DNA of 64,000 nt from Limnospira fusiformis SAG 85.79. Lineage in GTDB: Bacteria; Cyanobacteriota; Cyanobacteriia; Cyanobacteriales; Microcoleaceae. The position numbers were made by a program, and so were the translations under genes. The notes beneath the pieces are model-generated. The model had not been told where the DNA came from and searched no databases. It worked only from the letters and a program-made list of their open reading frames with translations. Location of the stretch: contig NZ_CP051185.1 in assembly GCF_012516315.1 (NCBI RefSeq), forward strand, positions 3,663,363-3,727,362. The letters are read 5' to 3'. This document shows positions 1-9,719 of this stretch, in pieces; position 1 is the first letter of the stretch; the number at the start of each line of letters is the position of its first letter.

Positions 1-236
1 TTGAGGCTATGATTAAGGACCTGCGGGATGCGATCGCTCAGGAAAATGATGATCAGATTAAAACCTTGACTACAGATCTGCAACAGGCGCTATATACTCT
101 CAGCAGTAATCTATATCAGCAAGCTGGTGGCGCTGCGCCGGGTGCTGAGGGGCCTGGACCGGGTGCTGGTCCTACTGATGGTGATGGAGGCGGTTCTGAT
201 GATGTAATTGATGCGGACTTCACCGAAGCTAAATAA
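1..236 (+). CDS. dnaK: Chaperone DnaK (Hsp70), C-terminal end only
   Basis: This is the 3' end of a dnaK gene; the start lies left of the window. Only about 78 residues are visible. They form the end of the helical lid, then a Gly/Pro/Asp-rich disordered tail that closes in DDVIDADF, the acidic C-terminus typical of bacterial DnaK. DnaK is a cytosolic ATP-dependent chaperone that works with DnaJ and GrpE. The reading frame is open to the left edge. An intrinsic terminator follows 46 bp after the stop. Cyanobacteria usually have several DnaK paralogs, and which one this is cannot be decided from the tail. Confidence 0.9.
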   Translation, partial: EAMIKDLRDAIAQENDDQIKTLTTDLQQALYTLSSNLYQQAGGAAPGAEGPGPGAGPTDGDGGGSDDVIDADFTEAK

Positions 237-282
237 GTTAGTAAAGGTTGAGTATTGCAGATAATTTGACTCGGATTCTATG

Positions 283-318
283 ATAGAGGGTATTATATTA
301 ATATCCCTCTATTTTTTT
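283..318 (+). terminator. Rho-independent terminator after dnaK
   Basis: An 8-bp arm ATAGAGGG (283-290) pairs with CCCTCTAT (305-312) across an AT-rich loop that can extend the stem, followed by a T run. It sits just after the dnaK stop. Confidence 0.8.
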
Positions 319-340
319 GGGAATTTGTCGAGGAGGTTCT

Positions 341-817
341 TTGAAAAAAGCGATCGCACTACGAGAACTCAGACAATTTAGTGATTTTTTAGATCGAGCT
401 ATTCGCATTCCCGGAACTTCCCAAGGTATTGGTTTAGATCCTCTCATCGGATTAATTCCTGGTGGTGGTGATTTATGGGGAGCGGTATTAGCTGCATATA
501 TTGTGTTTAGGTCTTTGCAATTAGGTGTACCTAAGAAATTATTGCTGATTATGACATACAATATTGTCATAGATACGGTGTTAGGAAGTGTGCCAATATT
601 TGGTGATTTATTTGATGTATTTTGGCAAGCCAATGTTAAAAATGTCGATATATTAGAGTCATATTTAAGTGATTGTGAAGGGGAAGATATAAACAATATT
701 AAAAACTATTCAGCCGGGAATTTTTCGGGTAAAGGTTGCCTGATATTTACGGCGGTGTTATTCGTCACATCAATCATAGTTTTGGCATTAATAATTATTG
801 TGTCTTTCAGCGGTTAA
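341..817 (+). CDS. DUF4112 domain small membrane protein
   Basis: The product is about 158 residues. It carries the DUF4112 signature: a start such as RQFSDFLDRAIRIPG, then GLDPLIGLIPGGGDLWG, then the PIFGDLFDVFWQANVKN block. Two hydrophobic stretches lie in the middle and another at the C-terminus, so it is likely an integral membrane protein. Its function is unknown; the family is widespread in bacteria. I prefer the TTG at 341 because GAGGAGG (330-336) lies just upstream; the in-frame TTG at 317 falls inside the T tract of the dnaK terminator. It stands alone between dnaK and ppk on the same strand. Confidence 0.75.
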   Translation: MKKAIALRELRQFSDFLDRAIRIPGTSQGIGLDPLIGLIPGGGDLWGAVLAAYIVFRSLQLGVPKKLLLIMTYNIVIDTVLGSVPIFGDLFDVFWQANVKNVDILESYLSDCEGEDINNIKNYSAGNFSGKGCLIFTAVLFVTSIIVLALIIIVSFSG

Positions 818-1097
818 ATAATGTGGAATTGCCTATATATATGGGCAGAGATTGGGGGTTAATCCTAATTAAATATCAAAAGGCGATCGCTTGAATCATA
901 CTTAACAAAAATTTAACATATAGTAACTGCCAGGATAATTAGGGAGTTGGCTGTTCCCTGTGGTAAGTAAAGACCAGGCACAGCTTACCCCTACTTTTCA
1001 GTGTTAAACTTCCTGTAGTATGTATTACCTGTTACCCGATTCAGGTATTATCCAATCAATCACCTGTTTCCCGGACTCCCGGGATTAATTTGAGATT

Positions 1098-3257
1098 ATG
1101 GCAAAATCTAAAAAAACCGACAACTCCACATCTGTCAAAATTGACATGAAGGACCCTCAATACTTTTTTAACCGAGAACTGAGTTGGCTAGAATTTAACC
1201 GCCGGGTACTAGCGGAAGCATTAGATCCTCGCACGCCACTATTAGAGCGTCTAAAATTCATGGCAATATTTAGTTCCAATTTAGACGAATTTTTTATGGT
1301 GAGGGTAGCCGGGTTAAAACGCCAAATGGAAGCCCATGTTAATAAACGTACCCCTGACGGTCGCACTCCCAGACAGCAGCTTACAGAAATTCACGAGAAG
1401 TTGCTACCCATGGTATCTGAGCAACATAATGTTTTTGATAAAATTATCAAACCTGAACTAGGACAACATAATATTCACCTCCTGAACTACATTGACTTAA
1501 ATCAGGAACAGCGGAACTATTTACACGAGTATTTCGAGTCACAAATTTTCCCAGTTCTCACTCCGTTAGCCATTGATAGAAGCCATCCTTTTCCCTACTT
1601 ATCTAACCTCAGTCTTAATCTAGTGGTGGTGCTAAAAAATCCCGAAACTAACGAAGATCTATTGGCTCGAATTAAAGTCCCGAAACTATTACCTAGATTT
1701 ATTGCTATTCCCGACCAATTCCAGAAACGGGAAGAGAGCGAAAGTTGTTTTTGGGCGGGAGTTCCAATTGAACAGCTAATTGCTCATAATTTGGAATCTC
1801 TATTTCCCGGAATGAATATCCTCGATTACTATCCCTTCCGAATTACCCGGGATGCGGATTTATCGGTTCAGGAGGATGAGGGAGATGATTTATTACTAGC
1901 GATTGAACAGGAGTTAAGAAAGCGACGTTTAGGCGGTTCGGTGGTGAGATTAGAAGTAAATACCGCCATGCCTGAGTATATCCGAGATATGTTAATGGAG
2001 GAACTAGAAATAGATCCAGAGGATATTTATAGCTTAGATGGACTGCTAGACCTGAAGGATTTGATGTCATTTATAGGCCTTCCTATACCGGAGTTAAAAG
2101 ATCCTGATTGGACTCCGGCTCTACCCAAATGGTTAGCTGATAGTGATGAAACTACCTGTTCGAGTAATGGGGAACTGGAAAAGGATATTTTTGCAATTAT
2201 TCGACAGGGTGATGTATTGGTGCATCATCCCTATCAATCTTTTTCAGCGACGGTACAGCAGTTTATTACCCAGGCGGCGGATGATCCGAATGTGTTGGCG
2301 ATTAAGATGACTTTGTACCGAACTTCTGGGGATTCGCCAATTATTAATGCTCTCATTGCGGCGGCGGAGAATGGTAAACAGGTGGCGGCTTTAGTGGAGT
2401 TAAAGGCGCGATTTGATGAGGAAAATAATATTCATTGGGCGCGGAAGTTAGAACAGCGGGGAGTTCATGTGGTTTATGGGGTGGTGGGGTTAAAAACCCA
2501 TACCAAAATTGTGATGGTTGTGCGCCATGAAGAAGGTCATATCCGCCGTTATGTTCATATTGGTACGGGGAACTATAACCCGAAAACGGCGAAACTTTAT
2601 ACAGATTTGGGGTTGTTTAGTTGTCGGGAAGAGTTGGGAGAGGATTTAACGGATTTGTTTAATTTCTTGACGGGGTATTCTCGCCAACAGTCCTATCGAA
2701 AATTGCTGGTTGCGCCTGTGAATATGCGCGATCGCTTTTTGGGTTTAATTCGCCGGGAAATTGACAACTGTAACGCCGGGAAGACGGGGCGAATTGTGGC
2801 GAAGATGAATTCTTTAGTAGACCCGGAAATAATTGCTACTCTTTATGAGGCTTCCATGGCGGGAGTAACGATTGATTTAATTGTGCGAGGGATTTGTTGT
2901 TTACGTCCGGGGGTGAAAGGAATTAGTGAAAATATCAATGTAATTAGTATTGTGGGGCGATTTCTGGAACACTCTCGGATTTTCTATTTCCACAATCATG
3001 GTGAGGAGGAGGTTTATATTGGTTCAGCAGATTGGATGCCGAGAAATTTAAACCGACGAGTAGAGGCGATCGCACCAGTAGAAGATCCGAAAATTGTCAA
3101 AGATTTACAGGAAATCCTAGGGATTATGCTATCAGATAATCGTCATGCTTGGGATTTACAGTCTGACGGGATTTATATTCAGCGTCAACCGGCTGATAAG
3201 GCTCCTGAACTAAGCGCCCAAACAATTTTTATGGAAACAGCGGAAACGGGGAAATAA
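1098..3257 (+). CDS. ppk: Polyphosphate kinase 1
   Basis: A 719-residue PPK1 that reversibly polymerises the terminal phosphate of ATP into polyphosphate. It starts with the N-domain signature (FFNRELSWLEFNRRVL) and continues through the head domain and two phospholipase-D-like catalytic domains. The two histidines of the active site are present: His ~468 in GLKTHTKIVM, the expected phospho-acceptor, and His ~487 in YVHIGTGNYNP. Length matches the family. It is monocistronic: about 280 bp without a gene lies upstream, and a hairpin terminator follows at 3280-3300. In cyanobacteria polyphosphate granules serve as phosphate reserve. No pho box was identified by eye. Confidence 0.97.
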   Translation: MAKSKKTDNSTSVKIDMKDPQYFFNRELSWLEFNRRVLAEALDPRTPLLERLKFMAIFSSNLDEFFMVRVAGLKRQMEAHVNKRTPDGRTPRQQLTEIHEKLLPMVSEQHNVFDKIIKPELGQHNIHLLNYIDLNQEQRNYLHEYFESQIFPVLTPLAIDRSHPFPYLSNLSLNLVVVLKNPETNEDLLARIKVPKLLPRFIAIPDQFQKREESESCFWAGVPIEQLIAHNLESLFPGMNILDYYPFRITRDADLSVQEDEGDDLLLAIEQELRKRRLGGSVVRLEVNTAMPEYIRDMLMEELEIDPEDIYSLDGLLDLKDLMSFIGLPIPELKDPDWTPALPKWLADSDETTCSSNGELEKDIFAIIRQGDVLVHHPYQSFSATVQQFITQAADDPNVLAIKMTLYRTSGDSPIINALIAAAENGKQVAALVELKARFDEENNIHWARKLEQRGVHVVYGVVGLKTHTKIVMVVRHEEGHIRRYVHIGTGNYNPKTAKLYTDLGLFSCREELGEDLTDLFNFLTGYSRQQSYRKLLVAPVNMRDRFLGLIRREIDNCNAGKTGRIVAKMNSLVDPEIIATLYEASMAGVTIDLIVRGICCLRPGVKGISENINVISIVGRFLEHSRIFYFHNHGEEEVYIGSADWMPRNLNRRVEAIAPVEDPKIVKDLQEILGIMLSDNRHAWDLQSDGIYIQRQPADKAPELSAQTIFMETAETGK

Positions 3258-3279
3258 AGTCCCATCAAAGTGCGAAAAA

Positions 3280-3305
3280 CCCCACCGTTTATAGGTGGGG
3301 TAAAT
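3280..3305 (+). terminator. Hairpin terminator after ppk
   Basis: CCCCACC (3280-3286) pairs with GGTGGGG (3294-3300) with a 7-base loop, followed by TAAATTTT. It lies between the convergent ppk and psbC genes and has A residues on the left flank, so it may act in both directions. Confidence 0.75.
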
Positions 3306-3372
3306 TTTCCTAACTGTTAGGAAATCAACCTCTAATTCCCCCTGTTATAAAGGGAGAATTAAGGAGACTGAA

Positions 3373-4755
3373 TTAGTCTAGGTCAGGCATAGCGAGAACT
3401 GGCTCAGTCTCGCGATCAATTCCTTTTTCAAAGCCAGCCACAGCAGCGCGGGCGCGACCTGCGTGCCACAAGTGACCAACCAGGAAGAAGAAAGCGAGAA
3501 TAAAGTGAGAAGCAGCCAGCCAAGCACGGGGGTTAACGTAGTTGAACCCTTGAGCTTCAGTAATGATACCGCCTACGGAGTTGATAGAACCGTTAGGAGC
3601 ATGGGTCATGTACTCAGCAGCGCGACGTACTTGCCAAGGCTGAATGTCATTTTTGAGCTTGTTCAGGTCAAGGCCGTTAGGTCCACGCAGAGGCTCAAGC
3701 CAGGGGCCTTTGAAGTCCCAGAAACGCATAGTTTCACCACCGAAGATGATTTCACCAGTGGGGGAGCGCATCAGGTATTTACCCAGACCAGTGGGGCCTT
3801 GGGCGGAACCGATGTTAGCACCGAGTTTTTGGTCACGAACTAGGAACACAAAGGACTGAGCTTGGGATGCTTCAGCGTTAGTGGGGCCATAGAATTCGCT
3901 GGGATAAGCGGTGTTGTTAAACCAGACGAAAGCAGAGGCAATGAAAGCCATCAGAGACAAAGCACCGAGGCTGTAGGATAGATAGGCTTCTCCAGACCAG
4001 ATGAAGGCACGACGAGCCCAACCAAAGGGCTTAGTCAAAATGTGCCAAACACCACCAGCGATGCAGATCAGACCGATCCAGATATGACCGCCGATGATAT
4101 CTTCCATGTTGTCCACACCAATTATCCAACCTTCACCACCGAAGGGGGCTTTAAGTAGGTAGCCAAAGATAACCAACGGGTTTAGGGTAGGATTGTTGAT
4201 GATGCGAACGTCACCACCACCAGGAGCCCAAGTATCGTAGACACCGCCAAAGAACATGGCTTTGAATACGAGTAGAAGCGCACCGCAGCCCAACAGAATC
4301 AGGTGATAACCGATGATGTTGGTCATTTGGTTTTTATCTTTCCAGTCGTATCCGAAGAAGGAGGAATATTCTTCCAGGACTTCAGGACCACGAACAGCGT
4401 GATAAATGCCACCTAAGCCGAGAACTGCAGAGGAGATCAAGTGTAGTACGCCGACGACAAAGTAGGGGAAAGTGTTAATCACTTCACCACCAGGCCCGAC
4501 ACCCCAACCTTGGGTAGCCAAGTGAGGCAACAGAATCAGACCTTGCTCATACATGGGCTTTTCGGGAACGAAGTGGGACACTTCAAACAGGGCCATTGCC
4601 CCAGCCCAGAATACAATGAGTCCAGCATGGGCTACATGAGCGCCCAGCAGTTTTCCAGAAAGATTGATTAAACGAGCGTTACCAGACCACCAGGCGAACC
4701 CTGTGGATTCTTGGTCGCGACCGCCTAAGTAAGAATTGCTAGAGAGCGTTACCAC
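3373..4755 (-). CDS. psbC: Photosystem II CP43 chlorophyll protein
   Basis: A 460-residue six-helix inner antenna protein of photosystem II in the thylakoid. Family blocks visible include the start [15 protein letters not shown], the helix histidines, and the large lumenal loop with the [15 protein letters not shown] region; the end is [13 protein letters not shown] place the start at a GTG (4755) that lies inside the end of psbD, because the known CP43 N-terminus begins there and a GAGGAGG site sits 9 nt upstream. A longer upstream reading frame exists but would only translate psbD sequence out of frame. psbD and psbC overlap by 17 bp and are surely co-transcribed. Confidence 0.97.
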   Translation of the reverse strand: MVTLSSNSYLGGRDQESTGFAWWSGNARLINLSGKLLGAHVAHAGLIVFWAGAMALFEVSHFVPEKPMYEQGLILLPHLATQGWGVGPGGEVINTFPYFVVGVLHLISSAVLGLGGIYHAVRGPEVLEEYSSFFGYDWKDKNQMTNIIGYHLILLGCGALLLVFKAMFFGGVYDTWAPGGGDVRIINNPTLNPLVIFGYLLKAPFGGEGWIIGVDNMEDIIGGHIWIGLICIAGGVWHILTKPFGWARRAFIWSGEAYLSYSLGALSLMAFIASAFVWFNNTAYPSEFYGPTNAEASQAQSFVFLVRDQKLGANIGSAQGPTGLGKYLMRSPTGEIIFGGETMRFWDFKGPWLEPLRGPNGLDLNKLKNDIQPWQVRRAAEYMTHAPNGSINSVGGIITEAQGFNYVNPRAWLAASHFILAFFFLVGHLWHAGRARAAVAGFEKGIDRETEPVLAMPDLD

Positions 4756-5797
4756 GCGGTAATACCTCCTCAGGGAATACAAAGTTTTGATGAGGTTGAT
4801 CGGCTGGAGCCATCCAAGCGCGAATACCCTCGTTGAGCAGAATGTTCTTAGTATAGAAGGTTTCAAACTCCGGATCTTCTGCGGCGCGTAATTCTTGTGA
4901 CACGAAGTCATAAGCACGCAGGTTTACAGCTAGACCCACTACACCGATGGAACACATCCACAGACCTGTTACGGGAACGAACAGCATGAAGAAGTGTAAC
5001 CAACGTTTGTTTGAAAAAGCAATACCGAAAATTTGAGACCAAAAGCGGTTGGCTGTCACCATGGAATAGGTTTCTTCCGCTTGGGTCGGTTCAAAGGCTC
5101 GGAAGGTGTTAGATCCTTCTCCGTCTTCAAACAGGGTGTTTTCTACTGTAGCACCATGAATAGCACATAGTAGCGCACCGCCGAGGATTCCCGCAACTCC
5201 CATCATGTGGAAGGGGTTTAGAGTCCAGTTGTGGAATCCTTGGAAAAATAGGATAAACCGGAAGATACCTGCTACACCAAAGCTGGGAGCAAAGAACCAC
5301 CCCGACTGACCCAAGGGGTACATTAAGAATACGCTCACGAACACGGCAATAGGGCCGGTGAAAGCGATCGCATTATAAGGACGAATGCCAACCAACCGGG
5401 CGATTTCCAACTGACGCAGGCAGAACCCAATCAGTGCGAAAGCTCCATGCAGGGCTACAAAAGCCCATAAACCCCCTAATTGGCACCAGCGGGTAAAGTC
5501 CCACTGAGCTTCGGGACCCCACAGGAACAGTAGGGAGTGCCCCAAACTGTTAGCGGGGGTGCTGACGGCAGCGGTCAGAAAGTTGCAACCTTCTAGGTAG
5601 GAACTGGCGAGTCCGTGGGTGTACCAAGAGGTAACAAAGGTGGTTCCTGTCAACCATCCCCCGATAGATAGATAGGCGCAGGGGAAAAGCAGGATACCCG
5701 ACCATCCCACAAATACGAACCGATCGCGCTTCAGCCAGTCATCGAGGACATCAAACCATCCTCTAGTGACTTGAGGGCGCTCGACTGCTATAGTCAT
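4739..5797 (-). CDS. psbD: Photosystem II reaction centre D2 protein
   Basis: A 352-residue D2 subunit, full length. It forms the PSII core heterodimer with D1 and binds P680 chlorophyll, pheophytin, QA and the non-haem iron. The sequence opens MTIAVERPQ and shows the five-helix pattern, the [17 protein letters not shown] block after helix D, and the end [21 protein letters not shown] site lies about 12 nt before the ATG. It is the first gene of the psbDC unit. Its leader (5798-5877) is shared with the divergent ycf4 and is AT-rich; I could not assign a firm promoter. Some cyanobacteria have a second solo psbD; this is the psbC-linked one. Confidence 0.98.
   Translation of the reverse strand: MTIAVERPQVTRGWFDVLDDWLKRDRFVFVGWSGILLFPCAYLSIGGWLTGTTFVTSWYTHGLASSYLEGCNFLTAAVSTPANSLGHSLLFLWGPEAQWDFTRWCQLGGLWAFVALHGAFALIGFCLRQLEIARLVGIRPYNAIAFTGPIAVFVSVFLMYPLGQSGWFFAPSFGVAGIFRFILFFQGFHNWTLNPFHMMGVAGILGGALLCAIHGATVENTLFEDGEGSNTFRAFEPTQAEETYSMVTANRFWSQIFGIAFSNKRWLHFFMLFVPVTGLWMCSIGVVGLAVNLRAYDFVSQELRAAEDPEFETFYTKNILLNEGIRAWMAPADQPHQNFVFPEEVLPRGNAL
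4765..4771 (-). promoter_or_regulatory. Ribosome binding site of psbC inside psbD
   Basis: GAGGAGG on the minus strand, 9 nt before the GTG start of psbC and inside the last codons of psbD. It fixes the psbC start and suggests re-initiation or coupling with psbD. Confidence 0.8.
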
Positions 5798-5901
5798 TTG
5801 AGAACGTTCCTCGGGATTTTCTAAAGATCATGCTTTGTTAAGCAAGTTAACATAAATATATATTACAGTTCACATTTTTGGCAAAGATTTCTGAGATTTT
5901 T

Positions 5902-6474
5902 ATGAACACACAGACAGAAAAGGCCGCTATGGGCGATCGCATTCTTGAAAAGCAAATCTTAGGTTCGCGTCGCTTCAGTAACTACTTTTGGGCGACCACA
6001 ATCACTATTGGCGGGGTAGGTTTTCTGCTGGCTGGGCTTTCCAGCTATTTGGGCCAGAACCTGTTACCCTTTGCTGACCCTTCCCAACTAATTTTTCTTC
6101 CCCAGGGGCTGGTCATGGGACTTTATGGCACTGCTGCCATATTATTAGCGACATACCTATGGCTAGTCGTTATCTGGGATCTTGGTGGCGGTTACAATAG
6201 ATTTGACCAGGAAACTGGGGAAATCGAGATTTTTCGTTGGGGGTTTCCTGGCAAGAACCGCCGGGTTGAGTTCAACTGCAATCGTTCCCAAGTCCAATCT
6301 ATTCGGGTAGATCTCAAAGAAGGACTTAGCCCCCGTCGCGCCTTGTATCTAAAATTAAAGGACAGGCGGGAAATTCCTTTAACCAGGGTGGGCCAGCCTA
6401 TGGCTTTATCTGAGCTAGAAAATGATGGGGCCCAACTGGCTAAGTTTCTACAGGTTCCCTTGGAGGGACTTTAA
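5902..6474 (+). CDS. ycf4: Photosystem I assembly protein Ycf4
   Basis: About 190 residues. Ycf4 is a thylakoid protein that helps assemble photosystem I. Two membrane helices are visible near residues 30-50 and 70-95, followed by the conserved soluble domain with DLGGGYNRFDQETG and the EIFRWGFPGKNRR block. The ATG at 5902 gives the usual family length; an in-frame TTG at 5878 would add eight residues, with no ribosome site supporting it. It is divergent from psbD, so photosystem genes of both reaction centres share one 80-100 bp intergenic region. The next gene (cyclophilin) follows within 11 bp. Confidence 0.93.
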   Translation: MNTQTEKAAMGDRILEKQILGSRRFSNYFWATTITIGGVGFLLAGLSSYLGQNLLPFADPSQLIFLPQGLVMGLYGTAAILLATYLWLVVIWDLGGGYNRFDQETGEIEIFRWGFPGKNRRVEFNCNRSQVQSIRVDLKEGLSPRRALYLKLKDRREIPLTRVGQPMALSELENDGAQLAKFLQVPLEGL

Positions 6475-6484
6475 CATCAGGTAC

Positions 6485-7264
6485 ATGAAAAATAGACTAC
6501 TAACCATGATTAGAGGGTGGCTGTGGCTTTTGTCTCTGGTGTTCCTGGTTCTGGTAACTGGCTGTGGTAACCCATCAGTTGGGGACTCCATGGGGGTCCA
6601 AAATACCACGCCACCCGGCGGCAGTCAAAGGGCTGCTTCCATTTCTGCAACTAATAATTCAAGCATAATGAGCAATTTACCAAGACTCGAAGGAAAGGCA
6701 ACTATTGTCATGACGGTTAACGGATCGCCGATTACCATTGAGGTAGACGGCATAGCAGCCCCAATTACGGCGGGAAATTTTGTAGATCTAGTTAATCGTG
6801 GGGTTTATGATGGGGTGTCTTTTCATCGTGTCGTGCGCGACCCACAACCTTTTGTGGTTCAGGGTGGCGACCCCCAAAGTAAGGATGAAACTGTTCCGAC
6901 TTCTCGGTTAGGTACGGGGGGATTTATTGACCCGGACACTTCCCAACAGCGCTATATCCCCTTGGAAATTAAACCGAGGAATGCGGATGAACCGATTTAT
7001 GGCAAAACCTTTGATCAGGCTAAGATTAATGTGGCTCCCCTATTAAGCCATACCCGGGGGGCGGTAGCTATGGCTCGTTCCGCATTACCTGATTCTGCTT
7101 CCTCTCAGTTCTATTTTGCTCTGTCGGATTTGCCTTTCCTAGATGGCAATTATGCGGTTTTTGGCTATGTTGTCGATGGTATGGCGGTTGTAGACCAAAT
7201 TGAACAGGGCGATCGCATTGAGTCGGCTAAGATTATTACGGGGTTAGAGAACCTCCAAAATTAG
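6485..7264 (+). CDS. Cyclophilin-type peptidyl-prolyl isomerase, lipoprotein
   Basis: About 259 residues. The N-terminus is a hydrophobic signal ending in the lipobox LVTGC, so the mature protein is probably a lipid-anchored extracytoplasmic protein. A short low-complexity linker follows, then a cyclophilin domain with ITAGNFVDLVNRGVYDGVSFHRVV, FVVQGGDP, MARSALPDSASSQFYFAL and a closing GDRIESAKI. Cyclophilins catalyse cis-trans isomerisation at prolines. The start at 6485 is chosen to give a normal signal peptide; 6506 is also possible. It follows ycf4 by 11 bp, and GGAGGGA at the ycf4 end may serve as ribosome site. The partner protein is unknown. Confidence 0.92.
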   Translation: MKNRLLTMIRGWLWLLSLVFLVLVTGCGNPSVGDSMGVQNTTPPGGSQRAASISATNNSSIMSNLPRLEGKATIVMTVNGSPITIEVDGIAAPITAGNFVDLVNRGVYDGVSFHRVVRDPQPFVVQGGDPQSKDETVPTSRLGTGGFIDPDTSQQRYIPLEIKPRNADEPIYGKTFDQAKINVAPLLSHTRGAVAMARSALPDSASSQFYFALSDLPFLDGNYAVFGYVVDGMAVVDQIEQGDRIESAKIITGLENLQN

Positions 7265-7311
7265 CAGATTGTTACGATTTGCAACAAGAAACTCAGTTTC
7301 TGGGTTGGTAA

Positions 7312-8451
7312 GTGGCTGTGGATGTTGTGGTTACCGGAATAGGTTTGCGTTCGGCTAGTGGTGATCTTAACCAGACTTGGGAAGCTATCATTAAGGGTCA
7401 GACGGCGATCGCCTTGTCTCAACCTTTCCGGGAACTTCCCCCGTCGCCTCTAGCAATGTGGGGAAGCCAACCCACCCACCTACAGCCACTAATTCAGCCG
7501 ACGGTAGCTGAGACTTTAGCAGATGCCAGGTTAGAATTTCCCTTAACTGATTGTGGGGTAGTAGTGGGGTCTTCTCGTGGCTACCAAGCCGATTTAGAAG
7601 GACTGGCTAGGGACACTACAGACAGTTGTCTGGGATTATTCCCTGGTTTTCTGCATGGTCAACTAGCTGCTACGATCGCCGCTATAATTGGCTCTGAAGG
7701 TCCGGTATTGAGTCCTATGGCTGCTTGTGCGACCGGACTGTGGGCGATCGCTCAAGGATTTGAGTTACTTAAAACCCAACAATGTCAGCGCGTGATCGTT
7801 GGGGCACTCGAGGCTCCCATTACTCCCCTAAGTTTAATCGGATTTGCCAAAATGGGTGCTTTAGCCTCCCGGTCTGCTTACCCATTTTCTCGGCGGCGAG
7901 ATGGTTTAGCCTTGGGAGAAGGCGCGGCGCTTTTGGTATTGGAGTCAGCAGAACTTGCCCATCGCCGCCATGGTAAGATTTATGGGAGTATTTTAGGCTT
8001 TGGTGTCACGGTGGATGCCTGCTATCATAATAAGCCTGATGGTGAGGGAAAAAGTGCGATCGCTGCTATTCAAAGAAGCCTTAATGACAGCCATCTTCAT
8101 CCTACTGATATTGACTATATTCACGCCCACGGAACTGCTACCATTTTAAATGATAAACACGAAGCCTTTATTATTAATCAACTATTCCCCCATGGTGTAG
8201 CGGTGAGTTCCACCAAAGGCGCAACAGGTCACACTTTAGGCGCTTCTGGTGCTTTGGGGGTCGCCTTTTGTTTAAAGGCATTAGAACAGCAACTTTTACC
8301 GCCTTGTGTAGGGTTACAGGATTTAGAATTTCCCCTAGATGTAGTCACCACTCCCCGGTCAACGGTGGTCAATAATGTGCTGTGTTTAGGGTTTGGATTT
8401 GGGGGGCAAAATGTGGCGATCGCTTTAGGAAAAAATCAGCAACTAATCTAG
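7312..8451 (+). CDS. Beta-ketoacyl-ACP synthase (KAS II-like)
   Basis: A 379-residue thiolase-fold condensing enzyme. The catalytic triad is complete: Cys139 in MAACATG, His273 in IHAHGTAT, and His307 in TKGATGHTLGASG. The GFGGQN block closes the fold. It would elongate an acyl-ACP with malonyl-ACP. It is shorter than canonical FabF (about 410-415) and is not next to fabD, acpP or other fatty acid genes, so it may be an accessory KAS rather than the housekeeping FabF. The start is a GTG at 7312 with only a weak GGTT-like site. It ends 2 bp before the first possible start of the methyltransferase gene. Confidence 0.88.
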   Translation: MAVDVVVTGIGLRSASGDLNQTWEAIIKGQTAIALSQPFRELPPSPLAMWGSQPTHLQPLIQPTVAETLADARLEFPLTDCGVVVGSSRGYQADLEGLARDTTDSCLGLFPGFLHGQLAATIAAIIGSEGPVLSPMAACATGLWAIAQGFELLKTQQCQRVIVGALEAPITPLSLIGFAKMGALASRSAYPFSRRRDGLALGEGAALLVLESAELAHRRHGKIYGSILGFGVTVDACYHNKPDGEGKSAIAAIQRSLNDSHLHPTDIDYIHAHGTATILNDKHEAFIINQLFPHGVAVSSTKGATGHTLGASGALGVAFCLKALEQQLLPPCVGLQDLEFPLDVVTTPRSTVVNNVLCLGFGFGGQNVAIALGKNQQLI

Positions 8452-8498
8452 GGATGATTCATGTACCAAACTGCCGGAATTTGATAGATATCAAGACC

Positions 8499-9719
8499 AT
8501 GCCAATTTTAGATAGTTTAAATGGGATTCAATGGCAAAATCGACCTAAGTTAATTTCCTTGTTTTCTGGGTGTGGCGGAATGGATTTACCATTTCATCGG
8601 GCGGGTTTTCAAGTGGTTTGGGCGATTGATTGTAATGAGGCGGCTTGTCAGACTTTTAGGCGGAATATTTCCGAGAATATCGCCTGTGATAATATTCAAG
8701 AAATTGAGATCACTAAAGTTCCCCAAGCTGACTTAATTACCGGAGGTTTTCCCTGTCAAGATTTTTCGATGATTTGGAAGCGTCCCGGACTCACGGGAAC
8801 CAGGGGAAATCTGTATACCTACTTTTTAGAGTTTATTCGTTACCATAAACCTAAAGCATTCATTGCGGAAAATGTCAAGGGTTTACTCAGTGCCAATAAA
8901 TATAAGGCGATCGCTAAAATTATTGCGGATTTTGAAAACATAGAACCGGGTTATGTGGTCAAGCCAAAACTGTACAATTTCGCCGATTATGGAGTCCCCC
9001 AATATCGGGAAAGGGTCTTAATTGTGGGGGTAAGAATGGATACAGGCTTTAATTTTATTCATCCTTCCCCGGAATATGGAAGCGATCGCCTTTATCCCTA
9101 TCTCACCGCCAAACAAGCCTTAAAAGACGTGGAAAAAGTGGCTGATAATAATGAACATCAAAGGATCCATTCTCGCACCGTCGAAATTATCAAGCGCATT
9201 AAACCAGGGGGAAATTATACAGATATTCCCCAAGATAGCGAATACTATGTCAAAGGAATGATTAGTCATGTATATCGACGACTCCACCCAGACCAACCCT
9301 CCACAACTATTATCGCTGGGGGTGGTGGGGGAACTTGGGGTTATCATTATCAAGAACCGCGATCGCTGACTAACCGGGAACGTGCGAGGTTGCAGACTTT
9401 CCCGGATGATTTTGTCTTTGAAGGGTCTGTAACCGAAGTTCGTCGTCAAATTGGAAACGCGGTTCCTCCTGATGGTATGGTAGCATTAGTCAAAGCATTA
9501 ATCCCACTATTTAACAACTCATATCAACCCGTAGATTTATATCAATTTAATCAGGAATTACAGAAACTTTCCCTTAGCGATCGCCTCAAATTAGCCAATT
9601 CCGAATCAGCCATCAACTCCCCAAATAGTCTCAGTAGCTTAACCCTTTCACCTCCTCAGCCACAGCCACCCCCCAACCCACAGAACCAGGAAAAGGAGCC
9701 ACTTTCCAGCCTTGATTAG
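8499..9719 (+). CDS. C5-cytosine DNA methyltransferase, apparently solitary
   Basis: About 406 residues from the ATG at 8499 (ATG 8454 is also possible). All main C5-methyltransferase motifs are present in order: I (LISLFSGCGGMDLPF, residues ~18-32), IV (GGFPCQDFS, catalytic Cys ~86), VI (AENVKG), VIII (QYRERV) and X (RQIGNAVPP). A target-recognition stretch follows VIII with GGGGGTWGY. No restriction endonuclease gene is adjacent. The last ~30 residues are a Pro/Gln/Asn-rich tail coded antisense to the end of the convergent HAD gene (89-bp overlap). The recognition site is unknown; solitary C5 enzymes acting on CGATCG (the HIP1 core) exist in other cyanobacteria, but that link is inference. 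Confidence 0.92.
   Translation: MPILDSLNGIQWQNRPKLISLFSGCGGMDLPFHRAGFQVVWAIDCNEAACQTFRRNISENIACDNIQEIEITKVPQADLITGGFPCQDFSMIWKRPGLTGTRGNLYTYFLEFIRYHKPKAFIAENVKGLLSANKYKAIAKIIADFENIEPGYVVKPKLYNFADYGVPQYRERVLIVGVRMDTGFNFIHPSPEYGSDRLYPYLTAKQALKDVEKVADNNEHQRIHSRTVEIIKRIKPGGNYTDIPQDSEYYVKGMISHVYRRLHPDQPSTTIIAGGGGGTWGYHYQEPRSLTNRERARLQTFPDDFVFEGSVTEVRRQIGNAVPPDGMVALVKALIPLFNNSYQPVDLYQFNQELQKLSLSDRLKLANSESAINSPNSLSSLTLSPPQPQPPPNPQNQEKEPLSSLD

Noticed and set aside
4756-4917. A longer psbC reading frame starting 54 codons upstream of the GTG.
   Set aside because: It is psbD sequence out of frame; the family N-terminus and the ribosome site both point to GTG 4755.
5878-5901. TTG start for Ycf4, eight codons upstream.
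   Set aside because: No ribosome site and no match to the family length; ATG 5902 is a better start.
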